Shown here in pieces: positions 1-6,182 of a stretch of 7,191 nucleotides of DNA. The stretch lies in contig JAENXH010000065.1 of assembly GCA_016649585.1 (NCBI GenBank), forward strand, positions 1 through 7,191, given 5' to 3'. The position numbers and the translations under genes are program-made. Below the pieces are notes generated by a model. It saw nothing but the letters and a program-made list of their open reading frames with translations, was not told where the DNA came from and made no database searches. Every line of letters begins with the position of its first letter. Positions within the stretch are counted from its first letter, which is position 1. Origin of the DNA: Methanosarcinales archaeon (GTDB lineage Archaea; Halobacteriota; Syntropharchaeia; Alkanophagales; Methanospirareceae).

Positions 1-90
1 ACACGATGTAATGACCCTAACTTGACAAATAGAGTAAGCGATGTAATGAGCCTTTTCGGTAAGCGATGTAATGAGCCCTTCCACCTAGCA
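1..90. mobile_element. Possible terminal segment of an IS21-family-like insertion element
   Basis: This stretch has no sustained reading frame but carries three direct copies of a short motif near its right edge. IS21-family elements are known for several short direct repeats (transposase binding sites) just inside their ends and for termini of the form TG...CA. Here the repeats end at 77 and a CA dinucleotide occurs at 89-90, immediately before the reading frame of a truncated surface protein takes on a coherent domain-like sequence. The resemblance of the core GCGATGTAATGA to IS21-type end repeats is from memory. The transposase genes (istA/istB) would lie to the left, outside the window, so the assignment is inference. 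It could also be an unrelated minisatellite. Confidence 0.35.
34..77. repeat. Two exact 19-bp direct repeats with a 25-bp period, plus a degenerate third copy upstream
   Basis: GTAAGCGATGTAATGAGCC occurs exactly at 34-52 and 59-77. The core CGATGTAATGA also occurs at 4-14, 35 bases upstream of the second core. The start-to-start spacings are therefore 35 and 25 bases. Only two full units are present and no longer regular array follows, so this is not a CRISPR. The arrangement fits protein-binding repeats near a transposon end. Confidence 0.85.
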
Positions 91-314
91 AAGTAATCCC
101 ATATTCTATTTCAGACGACACTCCCTTAGGCCAATGTACTATTCAAATGTTCCTCGACGAAGGAGAGCGTTGGGAAATCACTGACCGTTTTCAGTTGGTA
201 CAAGGCGATGTGCCGCCAATTCCCGAAGCGCCGCCAGGGGTGTTAATGGTAATTGGGCTTGCTGCTATGGCAACTTACCTTAGACTTCAGAAGAAAAGGC
301 AAAAGACTAAATGA
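90..314 (+). pseudogene. 3' remnant of a surface-protein gene with a C-terminal anchoring/sorting signal
   Basis: A reading frame with no start codon runs to a TGA at 312-314. Going upstream it stays open to 75 and is closed by a TGA at 72-74, inside the third direct repeat. From about 90 it encodes some 70 residues that look like the end of a beta-sandwich domain (a stretch with DDTPLGQCTIQMFLDEG and WEITDRFQLVQG). These are followed by a Pro-rich PPIPEAPPG segment, a hydrophobic helix (VLMVIGLAAMATYL) and a basic tail (RLQKKRQKTK). Motif, helix and basic tail in that order is the layout of archaeal C-terminal sorting signals such as PEF-CTERM, which direct processing and attachment of exported proteins. 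The exact PEF triplet is absent (PEA instead). The 5' part of the gene is missing, which I infer was removed by the adjacent repeat-bearing element. Confidence 0.6.
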
Positions 315-353
315 TTTTAGTGCTTTGTATTTATAATCCTTAATTCAATGCAA

Positions 354-363
354 CATATTTATA
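354..363 (+). promoter_or_regulatory. TATA-like box for the beta-helix gene; possible leaderless mRNA
   Basis: CATATTTATA lies about 27 bases before the ATG at 387. Archaeal TATA boxes sit roughly 25-27 bases before the transcription start, so transcription would begin at or next to the ATG. There is no Shine-Dalgarno sequence before this ATG, which agrees with a leaderless transcript. Confidence 0.4.
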
Positions 364-386
364 CCACAATAAACCATAAATAAAGC

Positions 387-779
387 ATGAATCATAGAAT
401 ACTACTTTTGTTTTCTGTATTCTTCTTATTTGTTATATTATCCACTTCATTTGTCAATGCAGAGGTTAGAGTGTGCTATGACTGTGCCAATTGTTCCAAT
501 GAATTGGTAGATAGTGTTTATCTTGAGCTGAATAACTCTATATCAAACGACACAGCAACCTGTATTCAAAATTCCTTAAAAGAAAACATAACAATAGACT
601 GCAAAGGATCTAGTATAACCGGCGGGTCTTCTGACTATGGAATCTATTTACAAAATTGCCAAAATATAACAATAAAGAACTGTAGTGTTGATGGATACTT
701 TAATGGAATATATCTCCATGATGTTTCTGGTAGAAACTTAAAATATCCAAACGAGATAATAGAAGATATACGGAGGTAA
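387..779 (+). CDS. Truncated secreted protein with right-handed beta-helix (NosD-like) repeats
   Basis: The 130-residue product begins with a clear signal peptide: a short basic start (MNHR), a hydrophobic core to about residue 20, and a likely cleavage after VNA at about 25. A Cys-rich stretch follows (C30, C33, C36), then C59 and C72. Residues about 66-112 read as beta-helix coils: an ENITIDCKG segment, then GIYLQN, QNITIKNCS and FNGIYLHD. This is the rhythm of NosD/pectate-lyase-like parallel beta-helix surface proteins. Such proteins usually have many coils and several hundred residues; here only about two are seen. After residue 114 (HDVSG) the repeat pattern stops and an unrelated charged tail (NLKYPNEIIEDIRR) leads to the stop, suggesting a deletion or recombination junction near 730. 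No anchor is present, so the product would be a soluble fragment and is probably non-functional. The start choice rests on the signal peptide and the TATA spacing. Confidence 0.6.
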   Translation: MNHRILLLFSVFFLFVILSTSFVNAEVRVCYDCANCSNELVDSVYLELNNSISNDTATCIQNSLKENITIDCKGSSITGGSSDYGIYLQNCQNITIKNCSVDGYFNGIYLHDVSGRNLKYPNEIIEDIRR

Positions 780-835
780 AAGTCGTTTTAGAACAACAAG
801 AGATTTGTTATACCGGAACCTCTTAAGATTTAACG

Positions 836-1048
836 ATGAAGTACACAATAATCCTTGAAAAAGAAGAGGAAGGCGGATACTCCGCGCAATGTCTCGAATT
901 GCCGGGCGCCATTAGTCAGGGGGAAACAAAGGAAGAAGCACTTAGAAACATAAAAGAAGCAATTGAAGCTGTGTTAGAGGTGCTTAACCAAGAGGTGCGA
1001 GGGTTGCGCGAGATTGCCGAAATTTCCACGGTGGACGTAAGTGTCTAA
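836..1048 (+). CDS. hicB: HicB-family antitoxin (short, N-terminal domain only)
   Basis: The 70-residue protein starts MKYTIILEKEEEGGYSAQC and continues with LPGAISQGETKEEALRNIKEAIEAVL. This is the signature of the HicB/UPF0150 fold, a degenerate RNase H-like domain with a beta-hairpin start, the LPG turn, and the G-ET-EEA-NI-EAI helix. HicB binds and neutralises the HicA mRNA interferase and, in longer members, represses its own operon through a C-terminal ribbon-helix-helix or helix-turn-helix domain. That DNA-binding domain is missing here, which is common for short archaeal homologues, so autoregulation cannot be assumed. The gene overlaps hicA by eight bases, so the two are translationally coupled, with antitoxin first. 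No convincing Shine-Dalgarno precedes the ATG. A TTGTTATA element at 805-812, about 24-30 bases upstream, could serve as a TATA box. Confidence 0.85.
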   Translation: MKYTIILEKEEEGGYSAQCLELPGAISQGETKEEALRNIKEAIEAVLEVLNQEVRGLREIAEISTVDVSV

Positions 1049-1259
1049 GAAACTACCTTCGGTCTCCGGTGAAGAAACGGTCAAAGCACTGGCGAAATTA
1101 GGCTTTACCGCCAGATTGGGAAAGGGAGATCATGTCGTGCTTCAGAAAAATCAACGAGTCTTTTCTGTCCCTCTTCATAAGACCCTTAAGAAGGGAACGT
1201 TGAGGAAAATTATACGGCAGGCAGGGCTATCAGTAGAAGAATTTAACGAAGCATTATAA
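1041..1259 (+). CDS. hicA: HicA-family mRNA interferase toxin
   Basis: The 72-residue protein uses a GTG start that overlaps the end of hicB. It has the compact HicA double-stranded-RNA-binding-like fold: KLPSVSGEETVKALAKLGF (helix 1), a strand with the active-site loop GKGDHVVL, the strand VFSVPLHKTLKKGTL, and a C-terminal helix RKIIRQAGLSVEEF. HicA toxins cleave mRNA using a conserved histidine, usually in a G-S-H context. Here it is H31 in G-D-H, so the catalytic His is kept but the preceding Ser is Asp. The length is typical and no frame damage is visible, so the toxin is probably intact. It is convergent with atpB, whose 3' end lies 106 bases away. It belongs to the accessory zone and may have arrived by transfer. 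Confidence 0.85.
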   Translation: MSKKLPSVSGEETVKALAKLGFTARLGKGDHVVLQKNQRVFSVPLHKTLKKGTLRKIIRQAGLSVEEFNEAL

Positions 1260-1291
1260 TTCCTCGGGCGAGGAAAAGATACCCCATTTTT
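1260..1291 (+). terminator. Hairpin plus T-run downstream of hicA
   Basis: TTCCTC at 1260-1265 pairs with GAGGAA at 1270-1275 around a four-base GGGC loop, directly after the hicA stop codon. A run of five T residues follows at 1287-1291, eleven bases beyond the stem, which is further than in a bacterial intrinsic terminator. Archaeal termination depends mainly on T-tracts, so the T-run may matter more than the stem. The element lies between two convergent genes and could also affect read-through from atpB. Confidence 0.35.
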
Positions 1292-1365
1292 CGGAACGAA
1301 ACTCTCCCCCGCTGTCCAATATCTCTTTTGTTCTCTACCTTCCCTGCCGCATGTATTCTCTAAGC

Positions 1366-2766
1366 TTAAGCCTTCGCCCTGTACTGCGGATGGTACTTCT
1401 TTATAATGTGCTCGTCAATCCGCTTGAGTTCGCCTTCAGGCAGCGCCGCAAGTAACTCCCAGCCAAGGTCCAGCGTCTCTTCTATGCTTCTATCCTCGTT
1501 TCTGCTCTGTGTAACAAACCGCTTCTCAAATTCATCTGAAAACTCCAGGAACTTCTTATCCCTGCTTGTCAGCGCCTCTTCCCCTACCACGGCAACCAAA
1601 TCACGCATATCCCTGCCTTCTGCGTAACCCGAATAAAGCTGGTTGGACACACCAGAATGGTCCTCCCTCGTCCGTTCCGGACCTATTCCCTCATTCATCA
1701 ACCGTGACAGTGACGGCAACACATCAACTGGCGGATATATACCCCTTCGGTGAAGCTCTCGTGAGAGCACGAACTGCCCCTCGGTGATATAGCCCGTAAG
1801 GTCCGGTATAGGGTGCGTTATGTCGTCATCGGGCATACTTAAGATGGGTATTTGTGTAATCGTACCATTTCGCCCCTTTATTCGACCGGCACGCTCGTAA
1901 TTGGTCGAGAGATCGGTGTACATGTATCCCGGATACCCTCTTCTGCTCGGAACTTCCTCTCGTGCCGCGGAGATCTCTCGTAACGCTTCACAATAATTCG
2001 TCATATCCGTAAGAATAACGAGGATGTGCATGTCATATTCGTAAGCGAGGAACTCAGCAGTGGTCAACGCCATCTTCGGCGTTATTATTCGCTCTATCGC
2101 AGGGTCGTCCGCAAGGTTGAGGAAAGCTACTATCCGCTCTATCGCACCGGTGCGCTCGAAATCGTGTATGAAGAACGAAGCCTCCTCGTGCGTGATGCCC
2201 ATTGCAGCGAAGACCACGGAGAACGGCTCACCGGAGCTTAACACCTTCGCCTGTCTCGCTATTTGCGCAGCAAGGGCATTGTGCGGCATTCCCGCACCGG
2301 AAAATATCGGTAACTTCTGACCCCGTACCAGCGTGTTCATTCCGTCAATAGTGGAAATACCCGTTTGAATGAATTCCCGTGGATAATCACGTGCAGTGGG
2401 GTTTATTGCCGCGCCGATAACGGAAAGTCTATCTTCCGGTATTATCTCCGGTCCCCCATCTCGTGGTCTGCCCAGACCGTCAAAAAAACGACCCACCATA
2501 TCCTGCGAAACGCTTATCCTCATTATGTCGCCGGTGAATCGCACTCGCGTCTTCGACGTGTCTATTCCGGAAGTGCCCTCGAAGACCTGAACCACTGCAA
2601 GTCCTGAACTCACTTCTAATACCTGCCCGTTCTTCTCTTCTCCGTCCGGCGTAACAATCTTCACGACTTCGCCATACGAGACACCCTCTATATTTTCTAC
2701 CACAATCAACGGACCCGCCGCTTCCCTTATCGTTGTGTATTCACGTGCAGAAGTATCTACCGCCAT
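1366..2766 (-). CDS. atpB: A-type ATP synthase subunit B (non-catalytic, nucleotide-binding)
   Basis: This 466-residue protein is full length for the family. It alternates with subunit A in the A3B3 head of the membrane-bound A1Ao ATP synthase, on the cytoplasmic face. Residues about 8-80 form the N-terminal beta-barrel (TTIREAAGPLIVVENIEG). The central nucleotide-fold domain contains GMNTLVRGQKLPIFSGAGMP (142-161), where the P-loop is degenerate as expected for B subunits. It also contains the TDLSTNYERAGRIKG region (284-298), the stretch MPDDDITHPIPDLTGYITEG (311-330) and SLSRLMNEG (352-360). R355 in this last motif corresponds to the arginine finger that B supplies to the catalytic site of A. 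The C-terminal helical domain (RDLVAVVGEEAL onward) is complete. The start is fixed by a GGAGG six bases before the ATG and by one-base spacing from the atpA stop. No atpD follows; the next gene is the convergent hicA. Confidence 0.97.
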   Translation of the reverse strand: MAVDTSAREYTTIREAAGPLIVVENIEGVSYGEVVKIVTPDGEEKNGQVLEVSSGLAVVQVFEGTSGIDTSKTRVRFTGDIMRISVSQDMVGRFFDGLGRPRDGGPEIIPEDRLSVIGAAINPTARDYPREFIQTGISTIDGMNTLVRGQKLPIFSGAGMPHNALAAQIARQAKVLSSGEPFSVVFAAMGITHEEASFFIHDFERTGAIERIVAFLNLADDPAIERIITPKMALTTAEFLAYEYDMHILVILTDMTNYCEALREISAAREEVPSRRGYPGYMYTDLSTNYERAGRIKGRNGTITQIPILSMPDDDITHPIPDLTGYITEGQFVLSRELHRRGIYPPVDVLPSLSRLMNEGIGPERTREDHSGVSNQLYSGYAEGRDMRDLVAVVGEEALTSRDKKFLEFSDEFEKRFVTQSRNEDRSIEETLDLGWELLAALPEGELKRIDEHIIKKYHPQYRAKA

Positions 2767-2767
2767 T

Positions 2768-4543
2768 TTATTCCTCCCTCTTCTTTACCGCTTCAAATTC
2801 GTCCTTCATATCTCTCATTATCTCCTCGTATTTCGCTTTGAACTCGTCACTCGGCACATATTTCATCCTCGCTATGGTGCCCTTTATCTTCATCCCTTCG
2901 AGGTTCTCCACTCCTATGCCCTGCTCTACCAGTTCGTTTGCGTGGTTGTACCATTGTAGAACGATTCTTGCCATCAGGTACTGTTTCTCCAAAGAGCAGA
3001 AAGAGTCGATATCATGGTATGCGTTTTGCTGCAAAAAATCCTCGCGTATCATACGAGCAACTTCCAGTGTCCCTCTTTCACGTGCGGGAAGTGCATCCGC
3101 ACCCACAAGCTGAACGATCTCTTGCAGTTCCGCCTCCTTTTGCAATAGTGCCATCATCTCTTCCTGCTGTTCCGTGAAGTCGGGAGAGGAAGGCTTATTA
3201 AACCATTCTCTGAGATTGCCCAAATAGAGAGAATAGCTACGGAGCCAGCTTATAGCCGGAAAATGTCGCCTATCCGCTAAGGTTGAATCAAGAGCCCAGA
3301 AAACACCTACCACACGCAACGTATTCTGCGTTACGGGTTCTGAGAAATCGCCTCCCGGCGGTGACACCGCTCCCACTACGGTAACGGAACCTATTCTATC
3401 CTCTGAATCCGAGCATAACGTTTTTACCCTGCCTGCACGTTCATAGAAATTGGCCAATCGCGTGGCTAAATAAGCAGGATACCCTTCTTCACCCGGCATC
3501 TCTTCTAATCTTCCGGATATTTCTCGCAGTGCTTCTGCCCATCGTGACGTCGAATCCGCCTGTATCGCCGTGTCATATCCCATATCACGATAATACTCGG
3601 CGAGTGTGATTCCGGTATAAATAGACGCTTCTCGTGCCGCTACAGGCATATTAGACGTGTTTGCAATAAGAGTAGACCGCTCCATCAGCTTCTCTCCGCT
3701 GTAAGGATCAATCAGTTTGGGGAAATCTTCTAAAACCTCTGTCATCTCATTCCCTCGCTCGCCACATCCTATGTACACGATGACTTGTGCATCAGACCAT
3801 CGTGCTAATTGGTGCTGCATTACCGTCTTTCCCGTTCCAAACCCACCGGGGATAGCACCCGTGCCACCCTTCGCTATCGGGAAGAAGGTGTCATTTATAC
3901 GCTGTCCGGTCAATAAAGGCACTTCAGGGTCTAATTTTTCCTTATAGGATCTTCCTTTTCGCACTGGCCATTTCTGCATCATCGTCAATTCCACGTCCTC
4001 ACCATCTGTCTGTATCCTTGCTATGCAGTCATTAACGGTGAATTCCCCCGCTTTTAACTCCAAAATTTTACCGCTTATCCCGGGCGGGACAAGTATCTTA
4101 TGCTTTATCACCTTAGTTTCGGGGACCTCGCCTAAAATGTCCCCTCCAACAACCTCTTTGCCTTCCTCGGCAGTAGGTGCGAAATCCCATTTCGTCGTTC
4201 GGTTCAGTGCATCCACCCGGACCCCTCGCGTTATATAATCCCCTACCTTATGCTTTATATCTTCCAAAGGTCTCTGTATACCATCATAAAAATTCTTTAA
4301 AATCCCCGGACCAAGTTCAACAGATAAGGGTGCTTTTGTCCTTACCACCGGCTCACCGGGCTTCAAACCCGTTGTATCCTCATATACCTGAACATATGCA
4401 AGGGCGCCATCCAGTCTTATCGTTTCGCCCAGCAATCCCTCTTCACCTACTTTAATCACTTCGTACATCTCGCATCCGCGCATCTTATCAGCAATAATCA
4501 ACGGACCTGATATCTTTTCTATCACACCCTCTTCGCCGCTCAT
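2768..4543 (-). CDS. atpA: A-type ATP synthase subunit A (catalytic)
   Basis: This 591-residue protein is full length for the catalytic subunit of the archaeal A1Ao ATP synthase, which makes ATP from the transmembrane ion gradient. The N-terminal beta-barrel spans about 1-75, and the A/V-type-specific insertion (non-homologous region) spans about 110-190 (DALNRTTKWDF to MMQKWPVRKG). The nucleotide-binding core has the P-loop GGFGTGKT (233-240), GCGERGNEMTEVL (259-271) with catalytic Glu E262, the Walker B strand ending in D330 (QADSTSRWAEALRE), and EMPGEEGYPAYLATRL (348-363). The helical C-terminal domain is complete and there is no intein. Archaeal A subunits usually read GPFGSGKT and VALMADSTSR, so G234, T237, T325 and Q328 are unusual. 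GGAG stands seven bases before the ATG. It is co-transcribed with atpB, and none of the subunits E, C, F, D, H, I or K is beside it. Confidence 0.97.
   Translation of the reverse strand: MSGEEGVIEKISGPLIIADKMRGCEMYEVIKVGEEGLLGETIRLDGALAYVQVYEDTTGLKPGEPVVRTKAPLSVELGPGILKNFYDGIQRPLEDIKHKVGDYITRGVRVDALNRTTKWDFAPTAEEGKEVVGGDILGEVPETKVIKHKILVPPGISGKILELKAGEFTVNDCIARIQTDGEDVELTMMQKWPVRKGRSYKEKLDPEVPLLTGQRINDTFFPIAKGGTGAIPGGFGTGKTVMQHQLARWSDAQVIVYIGCGERGNEMTEVLEDFPKLIDPYSGEKLMERSTLIANTSNMPVAAREASIYTGITLAEYYRDMGYDTAIQADSTSRWAEALREISGRLEEMPGEEGYPAYLATRLANFYERAGRVKTLCSDSEDRIGSVTVVGAVSPPGGDFSEPVTQNTLRVVGVFWALDSTLADRRHFPAISWLRSYSLYLGNLREWFNKPSSPDFTEQQEEMMALLQKEAELQEIVQLVGADALPARERGTLEVARMIREDFLQQNAYHDIDSFCSLEKQYLMARIVLQWYNHANELVEQGIGVENLEGMKIKGTIARMKYVPSDEFKAKYEEIMRDMKDEFEAVKKREE
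2773..2777 (-). promoter_or_regulatory. Ribosome binding site of atpB
   Basis: On the minus strand GGAGG ends six bases before the atpB ATG. It lies within the last codons of atpA, so ribosomes finishing atpA can reinitiate on atpB. This supports balanced output of the two head subunits and fixes the atpB start. Confidence 0.8.
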
Positions 4544-4550
4544 TTTTTCT

Positions 4551-4554
4551 CTCC
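4551..4554 (-). promoter_or_regulatory. Ribosome binding site of atpA
   Basis: On the minus strand GGAG (within GGAGAG) lies seven bases before the atpA ATG at 4543, a good archaeal spacing. It supports this start over internal ones. Confidence 0.7.
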
Positions 4555-4583
4555 AGCTTTATGCTAACTAAACTACTTCCTCA

Positions 4584-4591
4584 TTTTTAAA
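4584..4591 (-). promoter_or_regulatory. Candidate TATA box for atpAB
   Basis: On the minus strand TTTAAAAA lies about 45 bases before the atpA ATG. Transcription would begin near 4562 and give a leader of about 19 bases that includes the ribosome binding site. A second AT-rich candidate (GAATATAG) lies further upstream near 4605-4612 and could instead serve either strand. The 121-base gap between atpA and cca must hold both divergent promoters. No clear TATA box or Shine-Dalgarno for cca could be singled out on the plus strand; CTATATT at 4605-4611 and ACTTTAAT at 4621-4628 are weak candidates. Confidence 0.35.
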
Positions 4592-4664
4592 CTAAAAAAG
4601 GTTTCTATATTCTTTTGTTTACTTTAATGCAAAGGCGCCAAAAAAATTCGATTGATTCCCCGCA

Positions 4665-6041
4665 ATGATGAACAAGAACGAAGAGGTAAAAAGGATACGT
4701 GAAGAGGTCATAGAGAGGATAAGACCAGATGAGGAAGAGCGGAGGAGAGTAAAAGCCGTAACAGACCGTATAATAACCAAGATAAACGCAAGGGCATTAG
4801 AGATGGGTGTAGAAGCCCATGCTATATCCGTAGGGTCAACCGCACGAAATACGTGGGTCTATGGCGAGGCGGACATTGATATATTCATCATGTTTCCCGC
4901 GGATCTATCAGAAGAGGATTTAAAAGAGGATGGACTTGCGCTCGCAAAAAGCATTTCAGACAGATATGAGGAACGATATGCCGCGCATCCGTATATTCAC
5001 GCTTACTTTTACGATGCAGATAAAAGAGCAGAGCACGAAGCGGACTTAGTGCCCTGCTTTGCGGTAAAAGATGCGTCGTTGTTGAAATCCGCAGTGGACA
5101 GAACGCCATTTCATAATGAATACGTTAGGAAGAGGATATTGGGATTTGAGGATGAGGTGCTCCTGCTAAAGCAATTCATGAAGTGTTTGGATATTTACGG
5201 CTCTGAGCAACGGCGGAAAGGCTTCGCAGGTTATCTCTGCGAATTGCTCATACTGAACTATTCCTCGTTCGTAGAGCTGTTGAGAAACGCATCCCGGTGG
5301 CAATACGGTGAACGAATAGATATAGAAGGTCAAGGCACGTACAAAGGAGCAGGAAACGACCCGCTTATTGTGATCGACCCCGTAGACCCAAACAGGAATG
5401 TAGCGGCAGCGGTATCGGAGTTTTCTTTTTGCAGGTTAATAGACGCCGCACGAGATTTTCTGGCGCATCCCAGCATGAAATTCTTTTTGCCGCAGAAGGA
5501 AGAAGCCATGACCGAGGCGGAATTTATGAATCTCGTGAAGGAACGAGGAACCGAGTTCGTGCTGGTCTTGTTTGAGGCGCCAGATGTGGTAGAGGACATA
5601 CTATTCCCGCAGTTACGAAAAGCAGAAGCATCGGTCACAGAGCTGATAGAACGAAATAGCTTTAGAATATACAGCAGTGACGTTGGTGTAGAAGGGGAGA
5701 AAGCGTTCTTGCTCTTTGAGTTGCTCGTCTGGACGCTCCCACGAATAAAGAAACATATAGGTCCTCCAGTTACGTCAGAATATCACTCAGAGCAGTTTAA
5801 GGGCAAATATGCCACTACTAAACGGAAAGACCTGTTTATTGAGAACGGCAGGTATATGGTGGAAGTAGAGCGGAGCTATACAGATGTAGTTGGCTTACTG
5901 AAGAACGAATTGAAGTCATGTAGTTTGGGGAAACAGGTAGCAAAATCAATAGATGGATGGTATGAAGTTTTGCGGCACGATGAGATACAATTCTCCGAAG
6001 GTCTCGGCCATTTCTTCAGGGGCTATTTTCGTGGGATTTGA
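4665..6041 (+). CDS. cca: CCA-adding enzyme (archaeal class I tRNA nucleotidyltransferase)
   Basis: The 458-residue protein adds or repairs the 3'-terminal CCA of tRNAs in the cytoplasm, using CTP and ATP without a nucleic acid template. The N-terminal catalytic palm has the class I nucleotidyltransferase motif VGSTARNTWVYGEADIDIF (56-74) with metal-binding D70 and D72. The third carboxylate is D127 in EADLVPCF. The central domain includes LLLKQFMK, GFAGYLCELLI and the archaeal CCA hallmark IDPVDPNRNVAAAVS. The C-terminal tail domain has IGPPV followed by conserved His and KY residues and ENGRYMVEVERSYTD. Length is normal for the archaeal family. Two ATG codons stand in tandem (4665 and 4668), and either could be used because no Shine-Dalgarno is visible. 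It is divergent from atpA, and its only downstream neighbour, amrS, is 230 bases away with its own promoter. Confidence 0.96.
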   Translation: MMNKNEEVKRIREEVIERIRPDEEERRRVKAVTDRIITKINARALEMGVEAHAISVGSTARNTWVYGEADIDIFIMFPADLSEEDLKEDGLALAKSISDRYEERYAAHPYIHAYFYDADKRAEHEADLVPCFAVKDASLLKSAVDRTPFHNEYVRKRILGFEDEVLLLKQFMKCLDIYGSEQRRKGFAGYLCELLILNYSSFVELLRNASRWQYGERIDIEGQGTYKGAGNDPLIVIDPVDPNRNVAAAVSEFSFCRLIDAARDFLAHPSMKFFLPQKEEAMTEAEFMNLVKERGTEFVLVLFEAPDVVEDILFPQLRKAEASVTELIERNSFRIYSSDVGVEGEKAFLLFELLVWTLPRIKKHIGPPVTSEYHSEQFKGKYATTKRKDLFIENGRYMVEVERSYTDVVGLLKNELKSCSLGKQVAKSIDGWYEVLRHDEIQFSEGLGHFFRGYFRGI

Positions 6042-6182
6042 GAACGGGAATGGAATGATAACACTCTGACCTTGTTTTCCACTGCAATAAAGAGTCGGTT
6101 CCACGATTGACTTTAAAATCACCCCTAATCACTTTATGCCTTAAACTTCTGCTCATAGAACATAAGAAATTCGAGTTGAACA

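Noticed and set aside
1..77. Possible CRISPR array from short direct repeats
   Set aside because: Only two exact 19-bp copies and one partial copy exist. The gaps between them are about 6 bases and about 17 bases, far too short and irregular for CRISPR spacers.
2733..3113. 126-codon plus-strand reading frame antisense to atpA
   Set aside because: It lies wholly opposite a strongly conserved gene and its Ser-rich, hydrophobic composition is what antisense reading of that gene yields.
2768..4543. Possible intein in atpA, as seen in some archaeal and yeast catalytic subunits
   Set aside because: The protein is 591 residues with the P-loop and surrounding core uninterrupted, so there is no room for an intein.
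5330..5638. 102-codon minus-strand reading frame inside cca
   Set aside because: It is antisense to a conserved catalytic gene with no domain signal or promoter; a shadow of cca.
6042..6182. Possible C/D-box or other small RNA downstream of cca (ATGATAA followed by CTGA near 6056-6068)
   Set aside because: The box-like motifs are only a few bases apart, no matching second pair or tRNA-like fold is visible, and the stretch shows nothing else convincing.
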